DNA of 64,000 bases, taken from Gilliamella sp. Occ3-1 (GTDB lineage Bacteria; Pseudomonadota; Gammaproteobacteria; Enterobacterales; Orbaceae). Below are positions 10,225 through 19,457 of the stretch, piece after piece (the first letter of the stretch is position 1; each line of letters opens with the position of its first letter). The stretch lies in contig NZ_LZHQ01000027.1 in assembly GCF_001690655.1 (NCBI RefSeq), positions 102,834 to 166,833 of the forward strand, given 5' to 3'. The translations under genes and the position numbers were made by a program. Under the pieces are notes generated by a model. That model did no database searches. It had not been told where the DNA came from and saw only the letters and a program-made list of their open reading frames with translations.

Positions 10225-10773
10225 CTACTTATTGATAATATGTTCAGGTTTGACTGTTAACTCCATGCCAGCACCAACCTTTACCTTAATATGCTCTTTT
10301 TCGATATTAATGACTTGTACTTTTATAGGTTTATTTCCTACTACAACTTTAACAAAATCACCAATTTTTAAAATTTTAGATTTTTTAGGAAGCATACGAG
10401 TAGCTTTACGTTTTTCTTTTTCGCGTTCTTTAAAACGCTCTTTAGCTTTTTCTTTGCTCTCTTTCAACTGTTGTTGCGCATGATCCATCTGTTCTTGGTT
10501 GATGACTTCAGTAGGATTACCATCTAAATCTACACGATTGACTCCTTTTTTTATACTGTATAAGTAACGCCAACTCATTGTATACGAACGAAGTGCAGCA
10601 CGGAGTTTTGTTTTACTAAGTTCGTCATTACCTTCCAAACGAGAAATAATATCTTGAAAAATTCCAATCTTTAATGGTTTTGCCTCGCCTTCAAGGGTAA
10701 AACAATTTGGGAACTGTTGAGCTAAATAAGCAATAATCTCTTTACTATTTGTTAATTGAAACTGTCTTTCCAT
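10225..10773 (-). CDS. proQ: RNA chaperone ProQ
   Basis: FinO-fold RNA chaperone that binds structured sRNAs and mRNA 3' ends. N-terminal FinO domain (about 1-115, with LKIGIFQDI and [15 protein letters not shown]), a charged Lys/Glu-rich linker (about 105-130), and a small C-terminal Tudor-like domain ([19 protein letters not shown], about 136-182). At 182 residues it is shorter than E. coli ProQ (232), mostly in the linker. Directly upstream of prc. Its presence makes ProQ-dependent sRNA regulation plausible for this organism. Confidence 0.95.
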   Translation of the reverse strand: MERQFQLTNSKEIIAYLAQQFPNCFTLEGEAKPLKIGIFQDIISRLEGNDELSKTKLRAALRSYTMSWRYLYSIKKGVNRVDLDGNPTEVINQEQMDHAQQQLKESKEKAKERFKEREKEKRKATRMLPKKSKILKIGDFVKVVVGNKPIKVQVINIEKEHIKVKVGAGMELTVKPEHIINK

Positions 10774-10837
10774 CGGTTTATTCCATAGTAACTAAATTTT
10801 ACAGGCGTTAAAGTATATCTCAGCTTATATAATAACA

Positions 10838-11194
10838 CTAATTATCTTTTTTTTGTTGATTAATAAAAGTAATAAAATCTTTGATACCATTTCGCATTAA
10901 CCACGAAGTAACAACAGATTTTTCTTCTTCGGATAACTGTTCAAATGCAGTCATCCATAGTTGCAAAGGCTCGACCGGAGAAACAACATAAGTAGCACTT
11001 TCTTCTTCAATATATAATGCCTTTTTGACATTATGGGGTAAACTACCTATATGATATTCTAAAGCTTTACCTCGAACACCTACTCTTTTTCGAGCAGTCC
11101 AATTTTCAGCCCTTGCTTTGCGATTAACCCCTTGTATCGTTGATGGCATCCCTACAATATTTGATAGCTCCTTTGACGAGAACCACTCTTTCAT
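10838..11194 (-). CDS. Mu-type (c repressor / MuA N-terminal) DNA-binding protein
   Basis: 118 residues. The first ~65 (MKEWFSSKELSNIVGMPSTI, then NRKARAENWTARKRVGVRGK) match the winged-helix DNA-binding fold shared by phage Mu repressor c and MuA transposase. The C-terminal part (LWMTAFEQLSEEEKSVVTSW) is a helical segment seen in small stand-alone members of this family. No transposase catalytic domain is present. It is divergent from a Ner/SfsB-type gene 188 bases away, the same polarity as c and ner in Mu, yet no other Mu genes are nearby. Target genes unknown. Confidence 0.72.
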   Translation of the reverse strand: MKEWFSSKELSNIVGMPSTIQGVNRKARAENWTARKRVGVRGKALEYHIGSLPHNVKKALYIEEESATYVVSPVEPLQLWMTAFEQLSEEEKSVVTSWLMRNGIKDFITFINQQKKDN

Positions 11195-11232
11195 TTTTAC
11201 TATCCCACTTCAACACAATAAGAAAAAATTAC

Positions 11233-11246
11233 AGAAATTAAAGAAA
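11233..11246. promoter_or_regulatory. Putative operator half, shared motif AGAAATTAAAGAAA
   Basis: The divergent region between the two Mu-like regulators holds AGAAATTAAAGAAA just before a TATAAT-like box (11252-11257). A near-identical AGAAAATTAAAGAAA lies past the 3' end of the Ner-like gene (11694-11708). In such AT-rich DNA this may be chance; it is listed because both copies bracket one regulator gene. Confidence 0.25.
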
Positions 11247-11382
11247 CTTTGATATAATAAATAAGAAATAAAAATTATTAATAATTTATTAATAACTAAA
11301 GTTCAATTATAAACTTACACGTTTTAGTAAAATAAGAGCATAACATAGATATACAAGGTTATAAACTAAGAGGAAATAAAAA

Positions 11383-11646
11383 ATGAAAATAAAGTCTAAT
11401 GATTGGCATCCTGCAGACATTATTGCTGCCCTAAAAAAGAAAGGAACAACACTTGCAGATCTATCACGCAAATCAGGTTTAAGCTCATCAACGCTTAGCA
11501 ATGCATTAGTTAGACCATGGACAAAAGGAGAGGTTATTATTGCAAAAGAGCTTAATTTAGAACCTCATGAAATTTGGCCGAGTCGTTATATTAATTCAAG
11601 TACAAATCAACCAATAAAACGTGTGCTACGACAGAACAAGAAATAA
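11383..11646 (+). CDS. sfsB: Ner/Nlp (SfsB-family) helix-turn-helix regulator
   Basis: 87-residue DNA-binding protein of the Ner family. It contains DWHPADIIAALKKKGTTLAD, then SGLSSSTLSNALVRPWTKGE and LEPHEIWPSRY, matching E. coli SfsB/Nlp block for block and phage Mu Ner more distantly. Shine-Dalgarno AAGAGGAA precedes the ATG. E. coli SfsB was described as affecting maltose-gene expression with CRP; the target here is unknown. Divergent from the Mu-type repressor-like gene at 10838, which recreates the c-ner layout of Mu early control. Confidence 0.78.
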   Translation: MKIKSNDWHPADIIAALKKKGTTLADLSRKSGLSSSTLSNALVRPWTKGEVIIAKELNLEPHEIWPSRYINSSTNQPIKRVLRQNKK

Positions 11647-11771
11647 TTTTTGGTTAATATATAATTTACAAAAAGAAATAATGAAGAAAATATAGAAAAT
11701 TAAAGAAATAAAATAGGCACTTTTTTTCTTTTTAGTATTAAAGACTCTATCCTAATTGAATATTGCTTTAT

Positions 11772-11834
11772 TTTGCCAATAATAAAATACGAGCTAATCT
11801 TGAACGTTGCCCTACATGTGTTATTATTGGCAAA
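11772..11834. promoter_or_regulatory. 14-bp perfect inverted repeat before lipoprotein gene
   Basis: Arms TTTGCCAATAATAA (11772-11785) and TTATTATTGGCAAA (11821-11834) are perfect complements separated by 35 bases. A partial third copy, GGCAATAATA, lies at 11858-11867 just before the ATG at 11870. It could be a long-loop hairpin in the leader or a spaced operator. No U-tract follows, so it is not a classic terminator. Confidence 0.5.
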
Positions 11835-11869
11835 TATTAATAAAGGCTACTTACATTAGGCAATAATAC

Positions 11870-12232
11870 ATGAAAAATCTAAAAAAGTTTGTTTTTGCAT
11901 GCTTATCTATCATAATGTTATCAAGTTGTTCACAAAAAAATTTCGTAGAGCAGGGAACGCCATTAAATAAGCAAAAAGTAAATAATATAGTCGAAGGTTC
12001 AACAACTGAATCACAGATTATTAATCTTTTTGGCGAGCCAACAAGTAGTAAAACAATTAATTCAAATGAAATGCAATGGACATATAATTATATAAAAAAA
12101 AGTTCAACTAGTCATATACTAATTGGTGAAACACAATACAATCTTATTGAACGAAAGCTTGATGTTATTATCTCAAAGGGTGTAGTAACTTGGTTTAATT
12201 ATGACGAAATCCAAAAACAGAAAAAATGGTAA
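11870..12232 (+). CDS. Small lipoprotein with BamE/OmlA-like region
   Basis: 120 residues. Type II signal peptide with lipobox LSSC (Cys20), then a small domain with VNNIVEGSTTESQIINLFGE followed by a WTYNY strand. This 'weak start - threshold turn - GEP' pattern resembles the SmpA/OmlA (BamE-like) fold seen in many small envelope lipoproteins. It is not BamE itself on the motifs visible. Mature protein probably outer-membrane anchored. It stands alone between the Ner-like gene and rnpB, without an operon partner; function unknown. Confidence 0.7.
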   Translation: MKNLKKFVFACLSIIMLSSCSQKNFVEQGTPLNKQKVNNIVEGSTTESQIINLFGEPTSSKTINSNEMQWTYNYIKKSSTSHILIGETQYNLIERKLDVIISKGVVTWFNYDEIQKQKKW

Positions 12233-12359
12233 TAAATTCTGTTTTATAGCTCATCACTAATAAGATGTGCTATAAATTTGATATTTCAATTCCATTCAGT
12301 TACATTACCTTACAAATGTTTAAACTTCACTCATCTATCTTCTATAGATAAGACAGCTC

Positions 12360-12387
12360 TGGACAAAATTGCGCTTTAGGTTATACT
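12360..12387 (+). promoter_or_regulatory. rnpB sigma70 promoter
   Basis: -35 TGGACA (12360-12365), 16-base spacer, -10 TATACT (12382-12387), 7 bases before the predicted 5' end of RNase P RNA. Confidence 0.75.
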
Positions 12388-12394
12388 CATCAAC

Positions 12395-12775
12395 GAAATT
12401 AACCAGACAATCGCTGCTTTGTTGTTTTTATAAAGAAACAAACAAAGGGGAGGAAAGTCCGGGCTCCATAGGGCAGAGTGCCAGGTAACGCCTGGGGGAT
12501 TTTGGCGAGAGCGAAAATTCACGACTAGTGCAACAGAGAGTAAACCGCCGATGGCTTATTTTATAAGATCAGGTAAGGGTGAAAGGGTGTGGTAAGAGCA
12601 CACCGCGCAACTGGTAACAGTTGTGGCACGGTAAACTCCACTCGGAGCAAGGTCAAATAGGGATTCATTGGCGTGGCCCGCGTTGAATCCGGGTAGACTG
12701 CTTGAGCTAATGCGTGAGTATTAGTCTAGAGGAATGATTGTCCACGACAGAACCCGGCTTATCGGTTAATTTCAC
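12395..12775 (+). ncRNA. rnpB: RNase P RNA (M1 RNA), class A
   Basis: Catalytic RNA of RNase P, which matures tRNA 5' ends. P1 pairs GAAATTAACC (12395-12404) with GGTTAATTTC (12764-12773). Conserved core elements are readable in order: GGAAAGTCCGGGCTCC, CAGGTAACGCCTGGG, GTGCAACAGAGAG, AGGGTGAAAGGGTG, the GGTAAACTCC segment, and 3' GACAGAACCCGGCTTATCGG. Ends are set by the P1 helix and may be off by a few bases. The DedA-family gene converges on it with only a few bases between. Confidence 0.97.
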
Positions 12776-12778
12776 TTT

Positions 12779-13474
12779 CTACTTCTTGTTATTATTTAAT
12801 CCAATTTTAGATTGTTTTTTATTGCTTAAAGAGCGCTTAACAGCAAGAAAAATTGAAAAAAGTAACCCTAGCACTAACAATAAAACCGGTATTAGCATTA
12901 GCAGAGACATAATTTGCTTTTCATATTCCTTGAAAATTGGTGATAACCCAAATAGGTAACCTAATGTCACAATCAAGAAAATCCATAATGTAGCACTGAT
13001 TATATTATAAATATGGAATTTTTGACTATGTAGCCCTGATAATCCCGCCATCATTGGCAATAATGTCCGTACGAAAGCAATAAATCGCCCAATAAATAGC
13101 GCTTGTAAGCCATACTTATGGAACAATACTTCCGATTTATGATGATATTTTTCAGGTATATGCTCCATCCAACCTTGAACGAGCTTAGTATTACCAAGCC
13201 ATAGTCCTTGAGCATATCCTAACCAAGTACCTAAAGCTGCACCAGCAATTAAAATAAAATTAATTAAACCAAAATGAAATACATTTTGGCTAATTAATAC
13301 ACCTGTTAGGAATAATAGACTGTCTCCAGGTAAAAAAGCCGCCGGTAAAACGCCATTTTCTAAAAGAATAATAACAAACAACATTCCATATAGTGTCCAT
13401 AGCACATTAGGATTTGAAAGCGTTACTATATCCATGTTAACAAACGCATGATAAAGTGTAATTATTGTTTCCAT
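12779..13474 (-). CDS. DedA-family membrane protein (YqjA/YghB type)
   Basis: Inner-membrane DedA/VTT-family protein, implicated in polyprenyl-phosphate or phospholipid translocation and envelope homeostasis. 231 residues. Signatures: LENGVLPAAFLPGDSLLFL (about 39-58) and GRFIAFVRTLLPMMAGLSGL (about 130-150), including the essential acidic/arginine positions. It matches the YqjA/YghB subgroup better than DedA proper. Downstream of tldD with a 28-base gap on the same strand. The stop codon lies 4 bases from the 3' end of rnpB. Confidence 0.88.
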   Translation of the reverse strand: METIITLYHAFVNMDIVTLSNPNVLWTLYGMLFVIILLENGVLPAAFLPGDSLLFLTGVLISQNVFHFGLINFILIAGAALGTWLGYAQGLWLGNTKLVQGWMEHIPEKYHHKSEVLFHKYGLQALFIGRFIAFVRTLLPMMAGLSGLHSQKFHIYNIISATLWIFLIVTLGYLFGLSPIFKEYEKQIMSLLMLIPVLLLVLGLLFSIFLAVKRSLSNKKQSKIGLNNNKK

Positions 13475-13502
13475 CTATTTTTTAAATCCCATTAATGTAT
13501 TA

Positions 13503-14960
13503 TTAGTGGTTAATGGTACCACCAACAGTTAAATTATCTACTTTTAAAGTGGGTTGCCCAACCCCAACAGGTACGCTCTGCCCTGCTTTACCACAAACAC
13601 CTACACCAGAATCTAATGCTAGATCATTACCTACCATAGATATTTGCTGCATAGTTTCTATACCTGAACCAATTAACGTTGCACCTTTAACCGGAGTTGT
13701 TATTTTTCCCTTTTCAATTAAGTAAGCTTCTGAAGTTGAAAACACAAACTTACCAGAGGTGATATCTACTTGTCCACCAGCAAAATTAGGTGCATAAAGA
13801 CCATAATCGACGCTACTAATGATATCATCAAAAGAAGAATTTCCTGCCAACATATAGGTATTGGTCATTCTTGGCATAGGTAAGTAAGCATATCCTTCAC
13901 GACGACCATTACCAGTTGAACATGTATTCATCAATTTTGCGTTAAGCTTATCAAACATATAGCCTTTTAAAATACCATTTTCAATAAGCACTGTTTTTTG
14001 ACTTGGAGTACCTTCGTCATCAATAGATAGTGAGCCACGGCGATTTTCAATCGTACCATCATCAACAATAGTACAAACTTCTGAAGTAACTTGTTCACCA
14101 ATTTTTCCAGAAAAAACTGAACTGTTTTTACGATTAAAATCGCCTTCTAAGCCATGGCCTACAGCCTCATGTAACAAAACGCCAGGCCAACCAGCACCTA
14201 AAACAACAGGCATTGTTCCTGCTGGTGCAGCTTTAGCTGAAAGAGAAACAAGTGCTTGACGCACGGCTTCTCGGGCATAGCTGTCAGCATAACTTTCTAA
14301 TGTTTTTGGGTTGATTGTTAAAAAATATTCATACCCAAATCGACCACCGCCCCCACTACTTCCTCGCTCACGTCTACCCTCTTTTTCAACCAAAATTGAA
14401 ACGGATAAACGCACCAAAGGACGAATGTCAGCTTTTAATATACCATCAGTTGCTGCTATTAAAATATCTTCATAACTTCCAGTCAAACTGGCTGAAACTT
14501 CAATAACTCTAGGATCGATTGAGCGTGCTAAGTGGTCAATTTGTTGCAACAATTCAATTTTCTGTTCTTTAGAAAAAGAATTGATCGGATTAATTGACGA
14601 GTATATAGATGCTGCTTGAGCAGATTTAAATGGCGTCACTTTGATAGGTGTTTGTATTTTAGTAATTGAATTGGCTGCTAATATACTTTGTTCTAACCTC
14701 GCTAATGAAAGCTGATCAGTATAAGCAAACCCTGTTTTTTCACCAACAATGGCCCTAACGCCAACACCCTGGTCACGGTGAAATGAGGCATTTTTTATAA
14801 TACCATCTTCAAGTAACCAGTTTTCATAATAACCAGATAGAAAATACAAGTCACCAAAATCAATTTTCCTTGAGCTCAGCATATCAAGTAAATGCGAAAG
14901 ATCTTGTTGGCTTAGATTGTTTGGATTGAGTAGTCGTTCACTCACTTGAGTTACTATCAT
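13503..14960 (-). CDS. tldD: Metalloprotease TldD
   Basis: Subunit of the TldD-TldE zinc peptidase that processes unfolded leader peptides such as microcin B17 and the CcdA antitoxin. 485 residues. Zinc motif [11 protein letters not shown] (HExxxH, about residue 264) is intact, and the C-terminal [23 protein letters not shown] is conserved. The partner tldE (pmbA) is not in the window. Upstream neighbour is rng, as in E. coli, with a 138-base gap containing repeat copy 2. Confidence 0.96.
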   Translation of the reverse strand: MIVTQVSERLLNPNNLSQQDLSHLLDMLSSRKIDFGDLYFLSGYYENWLLEDGIIKNASFHRDQGVGVRAIVGEKTGFAYTDQLSLARLEQSILAANSITKIQTPIKVTPFKSAQAASIYSSINPINSFSKEQKIELLQQIDHLARSIDPRVIEVSASLTGSYEDILIAATDGILKADIRPLVRLSVSILVEKEGRRERGSSGGGGRFGYEYFLTINPKTLESYADSYAREAVRQALVSLSAKAAPAGTMPVVLGAGWPGVLLHEAVGHGLEGDFNRKNSSVFSGKIGEQVTSEVCTIVDDGTIENRRGSLSIDDEGTPSQKTVLIENGILKGYMFDKLNAKLMNTCSTGNGRREGYAYLPMPRMTNTYMLAGNSSFDDIISSVDYGLYAPNFAGGQVDITSGKFVFSTSEAYLIEKGKITTPVKGATLIGSGIETMQQISMVGNDLALDSGVGVCGKAGQSVPVGVGQPTLKVDNLTVGGTINH

Positions 14961-15047
14961 AAATTCCTTAAATTCTAATTGTTAATAGAAGTTTTTTGAT
15001 AATCAATTATAACTAGTTGATCATAACAATTATTTAACTTTCATTAT

Positions 15048-15087
15048 TTTTATACTGAAACGTATAGTTACCGGAAACTTTTTTACA
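15048..15087. repeat. 40-bp intergenic repeat, copy 2
   Basis: Second copy of the element seen at 4833 and 33026, same orientation on the plus strand. It ends 11 bases from the rng stop codon. Relative to the consensus it has changes at positions 15, 31 and 37, with no indel. Confidence 0.75.
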
Positions 15088-15098
15088 AGACATTGCTT

Positions 15099-16574
15099 CT
15101 ACATTAATACAACATCATATTGTTCTTGAATATAAAGTGGTTCAACTTTTACTTCAACGCGTTTACCCACAAACACCTCAACTTCAGCTAAAGCATGAGA
15201 TTCATCATTAGTTAAAGCATTAGCTACAGCAGTCGATGCATAAACTAAAAAGTATTCAGAGTGATGAGCTTTATAAACACGAACAATATCACGTAAAATT
15301 TCGTTGCAAACTGTTTCTACCGATTTAACCATGCCACGACCTTTACATGCTGGACATTCTTCACACAGTATATGCCCTATACTTTCACGTGTTCGCTTGC
15401 GGGTCATTTCGACCAATCCTAAACTCGAAAATAAATTAACAGTTGTTCTAGCCCTATCTTTAGATAAAGAATCATGCAACGATTGTAACACCCGTTCACG
15501 GTGCAGATCTTCTTGCATGTCGATAAAATCGATAATAATAATCCCTCCTAAATTACGCAAACGTAATTGACGGGCAATCGCTATTGTTGCTTCAATATTA
15601 GTATTAAAAATCGTCTCTTCTAAATCTCGATGCCCTACAAATGCACCAGTATTGATATCAATAGTAGTCATGGCTTCGGTTTGATCAATAATTAAATATC
15701 CGCCAGACTTCAATTTGACTTTACGCTCTAATGCTCTTTGAATCTCATTTTCGGTATCATAAAGATCGAAAATAGGAATATTACCACGATAATGAGATAG
15801 TTTATTGGTCACTTCGGGCATAAATTCATGTGTGAATTCAATTAACAAATCATAAGTTAATTTTGAATCCACCAAAATTCGGTCAATAGGATCACCAACA
15901 AAATCTCGCAATACACGTTGTGATAATGCCAATTCCCCATAAACAAGATTTTTACTTGCTGGACGAGCCATACGTTCTTGAATTTTAGTCCAAAGTCGCT
16001 TTAAAAAATTAGCATCTTGCTCTAACTCATGCGCACTTGCACCTTCTGCAGCTGTTCTAACAATAAAACCAGCCTCTGTTGTCACATATTGCCCAACAAT
16101 ATTTTTTAATCTTTCACGTTCTTGTTCACTTTCTATGCGTTGTGAAGTGGCTACATGCGCAGAATTTGATCCAGGCATTAATACCAAATAACGTGATGGC
16201 AAAGTAATATCGGTTGTAAGCCTTGCCCCTTTAGTTCCCAATGGATCTTTAACCACTTGTACCATTAAATCCTGCCCTTGGCGGACAAGTTCAGAGATAT
16301 CTTTTACTTGAAATTGTTCTTGCTCTGTATCTGATACGCACTCAGTATGAGGCATAATATCAGATGCATGCAAAAAGGCAGCTTTATCAAGACCAATGTC
16401 TACAAAAGCGGCTTGCATACCAGGCAAAATACGAATTATTTTACCTTTATAAATATTCCCAACAATACCCCGCTTAGACTCGCGATCGACATGGATTTCT
16501 TGCAATACACCATTTTCAATATAAGCAACCCGAGTTTCAGATGGTGTTACATTCATTAATAATTCAACAGACAT
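15099..16574 (-). CDS. rng: Ribonuclease G
   Basis: Endoribonuclease of the RNase E/G family, acting in 16S rRNA 5' maturation and mRNA decay. 491 residues from the start used here (MSVELLMNVTPSETRVAYIE), matching the family N-terminus; an ORF extension of 23 codons upstream is rejected. S1 domain about 38-125 (GNIYKGKIIRILPGMQAAFV), catalytic DNase I-like core with DINTGAFVG and IIIIDFIDM, and the zinc-link CxxC in ECPACKGRG. Downstream of mreD with 11 bases between; the mre-rng order is as in E. coli, though the intervening maf-like gene is absent. Confidence 0.96.
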   Translation of the reverse strand: MSVELLMNVTPSETRVAYIENGVLQEIHVDRESKRGIVGNIYKGKIIRILPGMQAAFVDIGLDKAAFLHASDIMPHTECVSDTEQEQFQVKDISELVRQGQDLMVQVVKDPLGTKGARLTTDITLPSRYLVLMPGSNSAHVATSQRIESEQERERLKNIVGQYVTTEAGFIVRTAAEGASAHELEQDANFLKRLWTKIQERMARPASKNLVYGELALSQRVLRDFVGDPIDRILVDSKLTYDLLIEFTHEFMPEVTNKLSHYRGNIPIFDLYDTENEIQRALERKVKLKSGGYLIIDQTEAMTTIDINTGAFVGHRDLEETIFNTNIEATIAIARQLRLRNLGGIIIIDFIDMQEDLHRERVLQSLHDSLSKDRARTTVNLFSSLGLVEMTRKRTRESIGHILCEECPACKGRGMVKSVETVCNEILRDIVRVYKAHHSEYFLVYASTAVANALTNDESHALAEVEVFVGKRVEVKVEPLYIQEQYDVVLM

Positions 16575-16585
16575 AAGATTCCCTT

Positions 16586-17071
16586 TTAATTGATAGCAAA
16601 GCTTTGCTTTATTAGTCGCAAAAATGGATAGATGACAATCCATAATAGACCATCAATACAGCTTGATATCAAAATCAATGGTGATATAGTTATAGTATGA
16701 TAAATACTGACTTGAAGTAAAAATACCAGTAAATTATAGCATACTGATACCCCAAAGATGATAAATGACTGTTGCCATAACGCTAAATTGAGTATCAATT
16801 GAAATTTAAAAACAAGCAAGTAAGCAATAAAGGAATAAATCAAAGCATGTGTCCCCAAAATCGAACCAGTACACAGGTCCATTATTGCCCCAAATACAAA
16901 AGCAGTACCAATCCCAACCCGATGAGGAAGAGCAATCAACCAATAAGCAAAAATGAGAATTAGTATATGTGGTTTAAATATATTATATGATTCAGACCAC
17001 GGAATGATTTGTAAACATAAGCCAATTAATAACGTCATCCAAATAATTATTATTCGATTACGAGCCCTCAT
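16586..17071 (-). CDS. mreD: Rod shape-determining protein MreD
   Basis: Integral membrane component of the elongasome. 161 residues, about five hydrophobic helices (WMTLLIGLCLQIIPW, PHILILIFAYWLIALP and others). The LALPHRVGIGTAF-type segment (here LIALPHRVGIGTAFVFG) and the DLCTGSILGTHAL motif are typical of MreD. The start overlaps the mreC 3' end by 14 bases, implying translational coupling. Confidence 0.94.
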   Translation of the reverse strand: MRARNRIIIIWMTLLIGLCLQIIPWSESYNIFKPHILILIFAYWLIALPHRVGIGTAFVFGAIMDLCTGSILGTHALIYSFIAYLLVFKFQLILNLALWQQSFIIFGVSVCYNLLVFLLQVSIYHTITISPLILISSCIDGLLWIVIYPFLRLIKQSFAIN

Positions 17072-17900
17072 GTTTTACTCCTTGATTTCCCCACAACAAT
17101 AATAAATAACGTAAGCGTTTCAAATCAGCTGTAGGTGTAGCTGTAATAACAGGAGTAGCATCTGTAATATCAAGTTTTACTGAACTAACTACGGCTACCG
17201 GATATCCTTCAGGAAAACGCCCATCAAGTCCCGAGGTAACTAAAACATCACCGACTTTTATATCAACGTTATTAGGCATAAATTCCAATGTTAAATCATT
17301 ACTACATCCATTACCTACAGCAACCATGCCAATATCGTTTCTTAGCACTTGTACTGGTATTGCATGTTGATAATCACATACTAAAATTGCACGACTGGTT
17401 GATTTAGCTACTTCATAAATTTGACCCACAATTCCCTTTTCATCCACGACAGGTTGCCCAACATAAACACCATCTTGTGTACCTTTATTTACAACAAATT
17501 GGTAAACATAAGGATCAGTGTCTGTAAGTAATACTTGAGCAGCCATTTTATGTTCATCATGTCTTAAAGGTGAGCCCAATAATTCGCGAAGTCTAGCATT
17601 TTCATGTTTTAAATGCTCAAGTAATAATAGATCGTTTTTTTGTTGTAATAAGTCCGCATGTAAATTTGCATTTTCATTTATTAATGTTTCTCTTGTTTTG
17701 GACATCTCATAAAGAGAATCAAACGACGACTTTGGTGCATTTGAAACAAAATATAGTGGCGAAATGATGGTATCTAAATAATAACGAATTTCTTTAAATG
17801 GTCGATAATTGACATCAAGTACAATTAGAGCCAAGGCTAATGCCAGAGAAGTAAATAATTGTACACTAAGAGGCGAACGTTTAGAAAAAAGTAATTTCAT
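17058..17900 (-). CDS. mreC: Rod shape-determining protein MreC
   Basis: Bitopic periplasmic protein linking MreB to PBP2. 280 residues: short cytoplasmic tail, one transmembrane helix (VQLFTSLALALALIVLDV), a coiled coil (about 70-110, NANLHADLLQQKNDLLLLEH), then a beta-rich domain with VVNKGTQDGVYVGQPVVDEKG and DVLVTSGLDGRFPEGYPV. It is shorter than E. coli MreC (367) because the Pro-rich C-terminal extension is missing. Overlaps mreD; separated from mreB by 141 bases holding a strong hairpin. Confidence 0.95.
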   Translation of the reverse strand: MKLLFSKRSPLSVQLFTSLALALALIVLDVNYRPFKEIRYYLDTIISPLYFVSNAPKSSFDSLYEMSKTRETLINENANLHADLLQQKNDLLLLEHLKHENARLRELLGSPLRHDEHKMAAQVLLTDTDPYVYQFVVNKGTQDGVYVGQPVVDEKGIVGQIYEVAKSTSRAILVCDYQHAIPVQVLRNDIGMVAVGNGCSNDLTLEFMPNNVDIKVGDVLVTSGLDGRFPEGYPVAVVSSVKLDITDATPVITATPTADLKRLRYLLLLWGNQGVKHEGS

Positions 17901-17951
17901 TGTCCTTTACTTACCTTTTTATGCTCAAATTCTAATTATTCTAATATACGA

Positions 17952-17976
17952 CTCCGCCGACACATTGTCGGCGGAG
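17952..17976. promoter_or_regulatory. Strong GC-rich hairpin between mreB and mreC
   Basis: Perfect 11-bp stem CTCCGCCGACA/TGTCGGCGGAG with a 3-base loop, in otherwise AT-rich DNA. Neither strand shows a T-run right after the stem, so it is not a canonical terminator. It lies between the mreB stop and the mreC start, where a stability or partial-termination element would make mreB more abundant than mreCD. Confidence 0.65.
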
Positions 17977-18041
17977 GAAAATATGAGATACATGCTTACT
18001 TTGCTTTATCAACATGAAATTAAATAACAATAAATTATTAA

Positions 18042-19118
<1,077 letters not shown>

Positions 19119-19155
19119 TTAAGTATAATTTAGTATTTAAAACCACCATGGAATC

Positions 19156-19204
19156 AAAAAATAAATAATATTCTATTTATTTAGGATAAATAGAATATTA
19201 TTTA
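19156..19204 (-). terminator. Terminator-like 19-bp hairpin with U-tract, minus strand
   Basis: Arms 19162-19180 and 19186-19204 pair perfectly over 19 bp around loop TTAGG. On the minus strand the stem is followed by six T residues (19161-19156). No gene feeds it from the right on that strand, so it either insulates mreB from antisense transcription of the accB leader or ends a short unannotated RNA. Confidence 0.55.
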
Positions 19205-19237
19205 ATCCTTTCAAACCATAGTAAACCTTAATAGTAG

Positions 19238-19268
19238 TTGACAGTTAATATTGTATCGCATTTATAAA
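19238..19268 (+). promoter_or_regulatory. Probable accBC promoter
   Basis: Perfect -35 TTGACA (19238-19243) followed at 17-19 bases by TTTATAAA (19261-19268), a weak -10. It would give a leader of about 180 nt containing the upstream ORF and hairpin. Confidence 0.5.
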
Positions 19269-19316
19269 ATAATACCTAGAAAATAGTATAACAAGTGTTT
19301 GTAAAGGAGATATATA

Positions 19317-19355
19317 ATGACAAAAACCATTTTACAGTGTATTCTTCCGCGTTAA
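19317..19355 (+). CDS. Candidate accB leader peptide
   Basis: A 12-codon ORF, MTKTILQCILPR, ATG preceded by AAAGGAG at optimal spacing (7 bases). The Shine-Dalgarno is far stronger than the one before accB itself. A hairpin with stem CTAAAG/CTTTAG (19378-19400) begins 23 bases after its stop codon. This layout suggests a leader peptide controlling accBC. I do not recognise the peptide; function and even translation are inferred. Confidence 0.45.
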   Translation: MTKTILQCILPR

Positions 19356-19377
19356 TATTGAGTTACAACTTTATTAC

Positions 19378-19400
19378 CGACTAAAGAATACCTTTAGCCG
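19378..19400 (+). promoter_or_regulatory. Small hairpin in accB leader
   Basis: CG-A-CTAAAG, loop AATAC, CTTTAG-C-CG. It lies between the leader ORF stop (19355) and the accB ATG (19458). No U-tract; possible ribosome- or stability-related element. Confidence 0.4.
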
Positions 19401-19457
19401 ATAATAAGGATGCATTTAAATAATTGTTACTTATATCAAATAAACACGGTGTAATTC

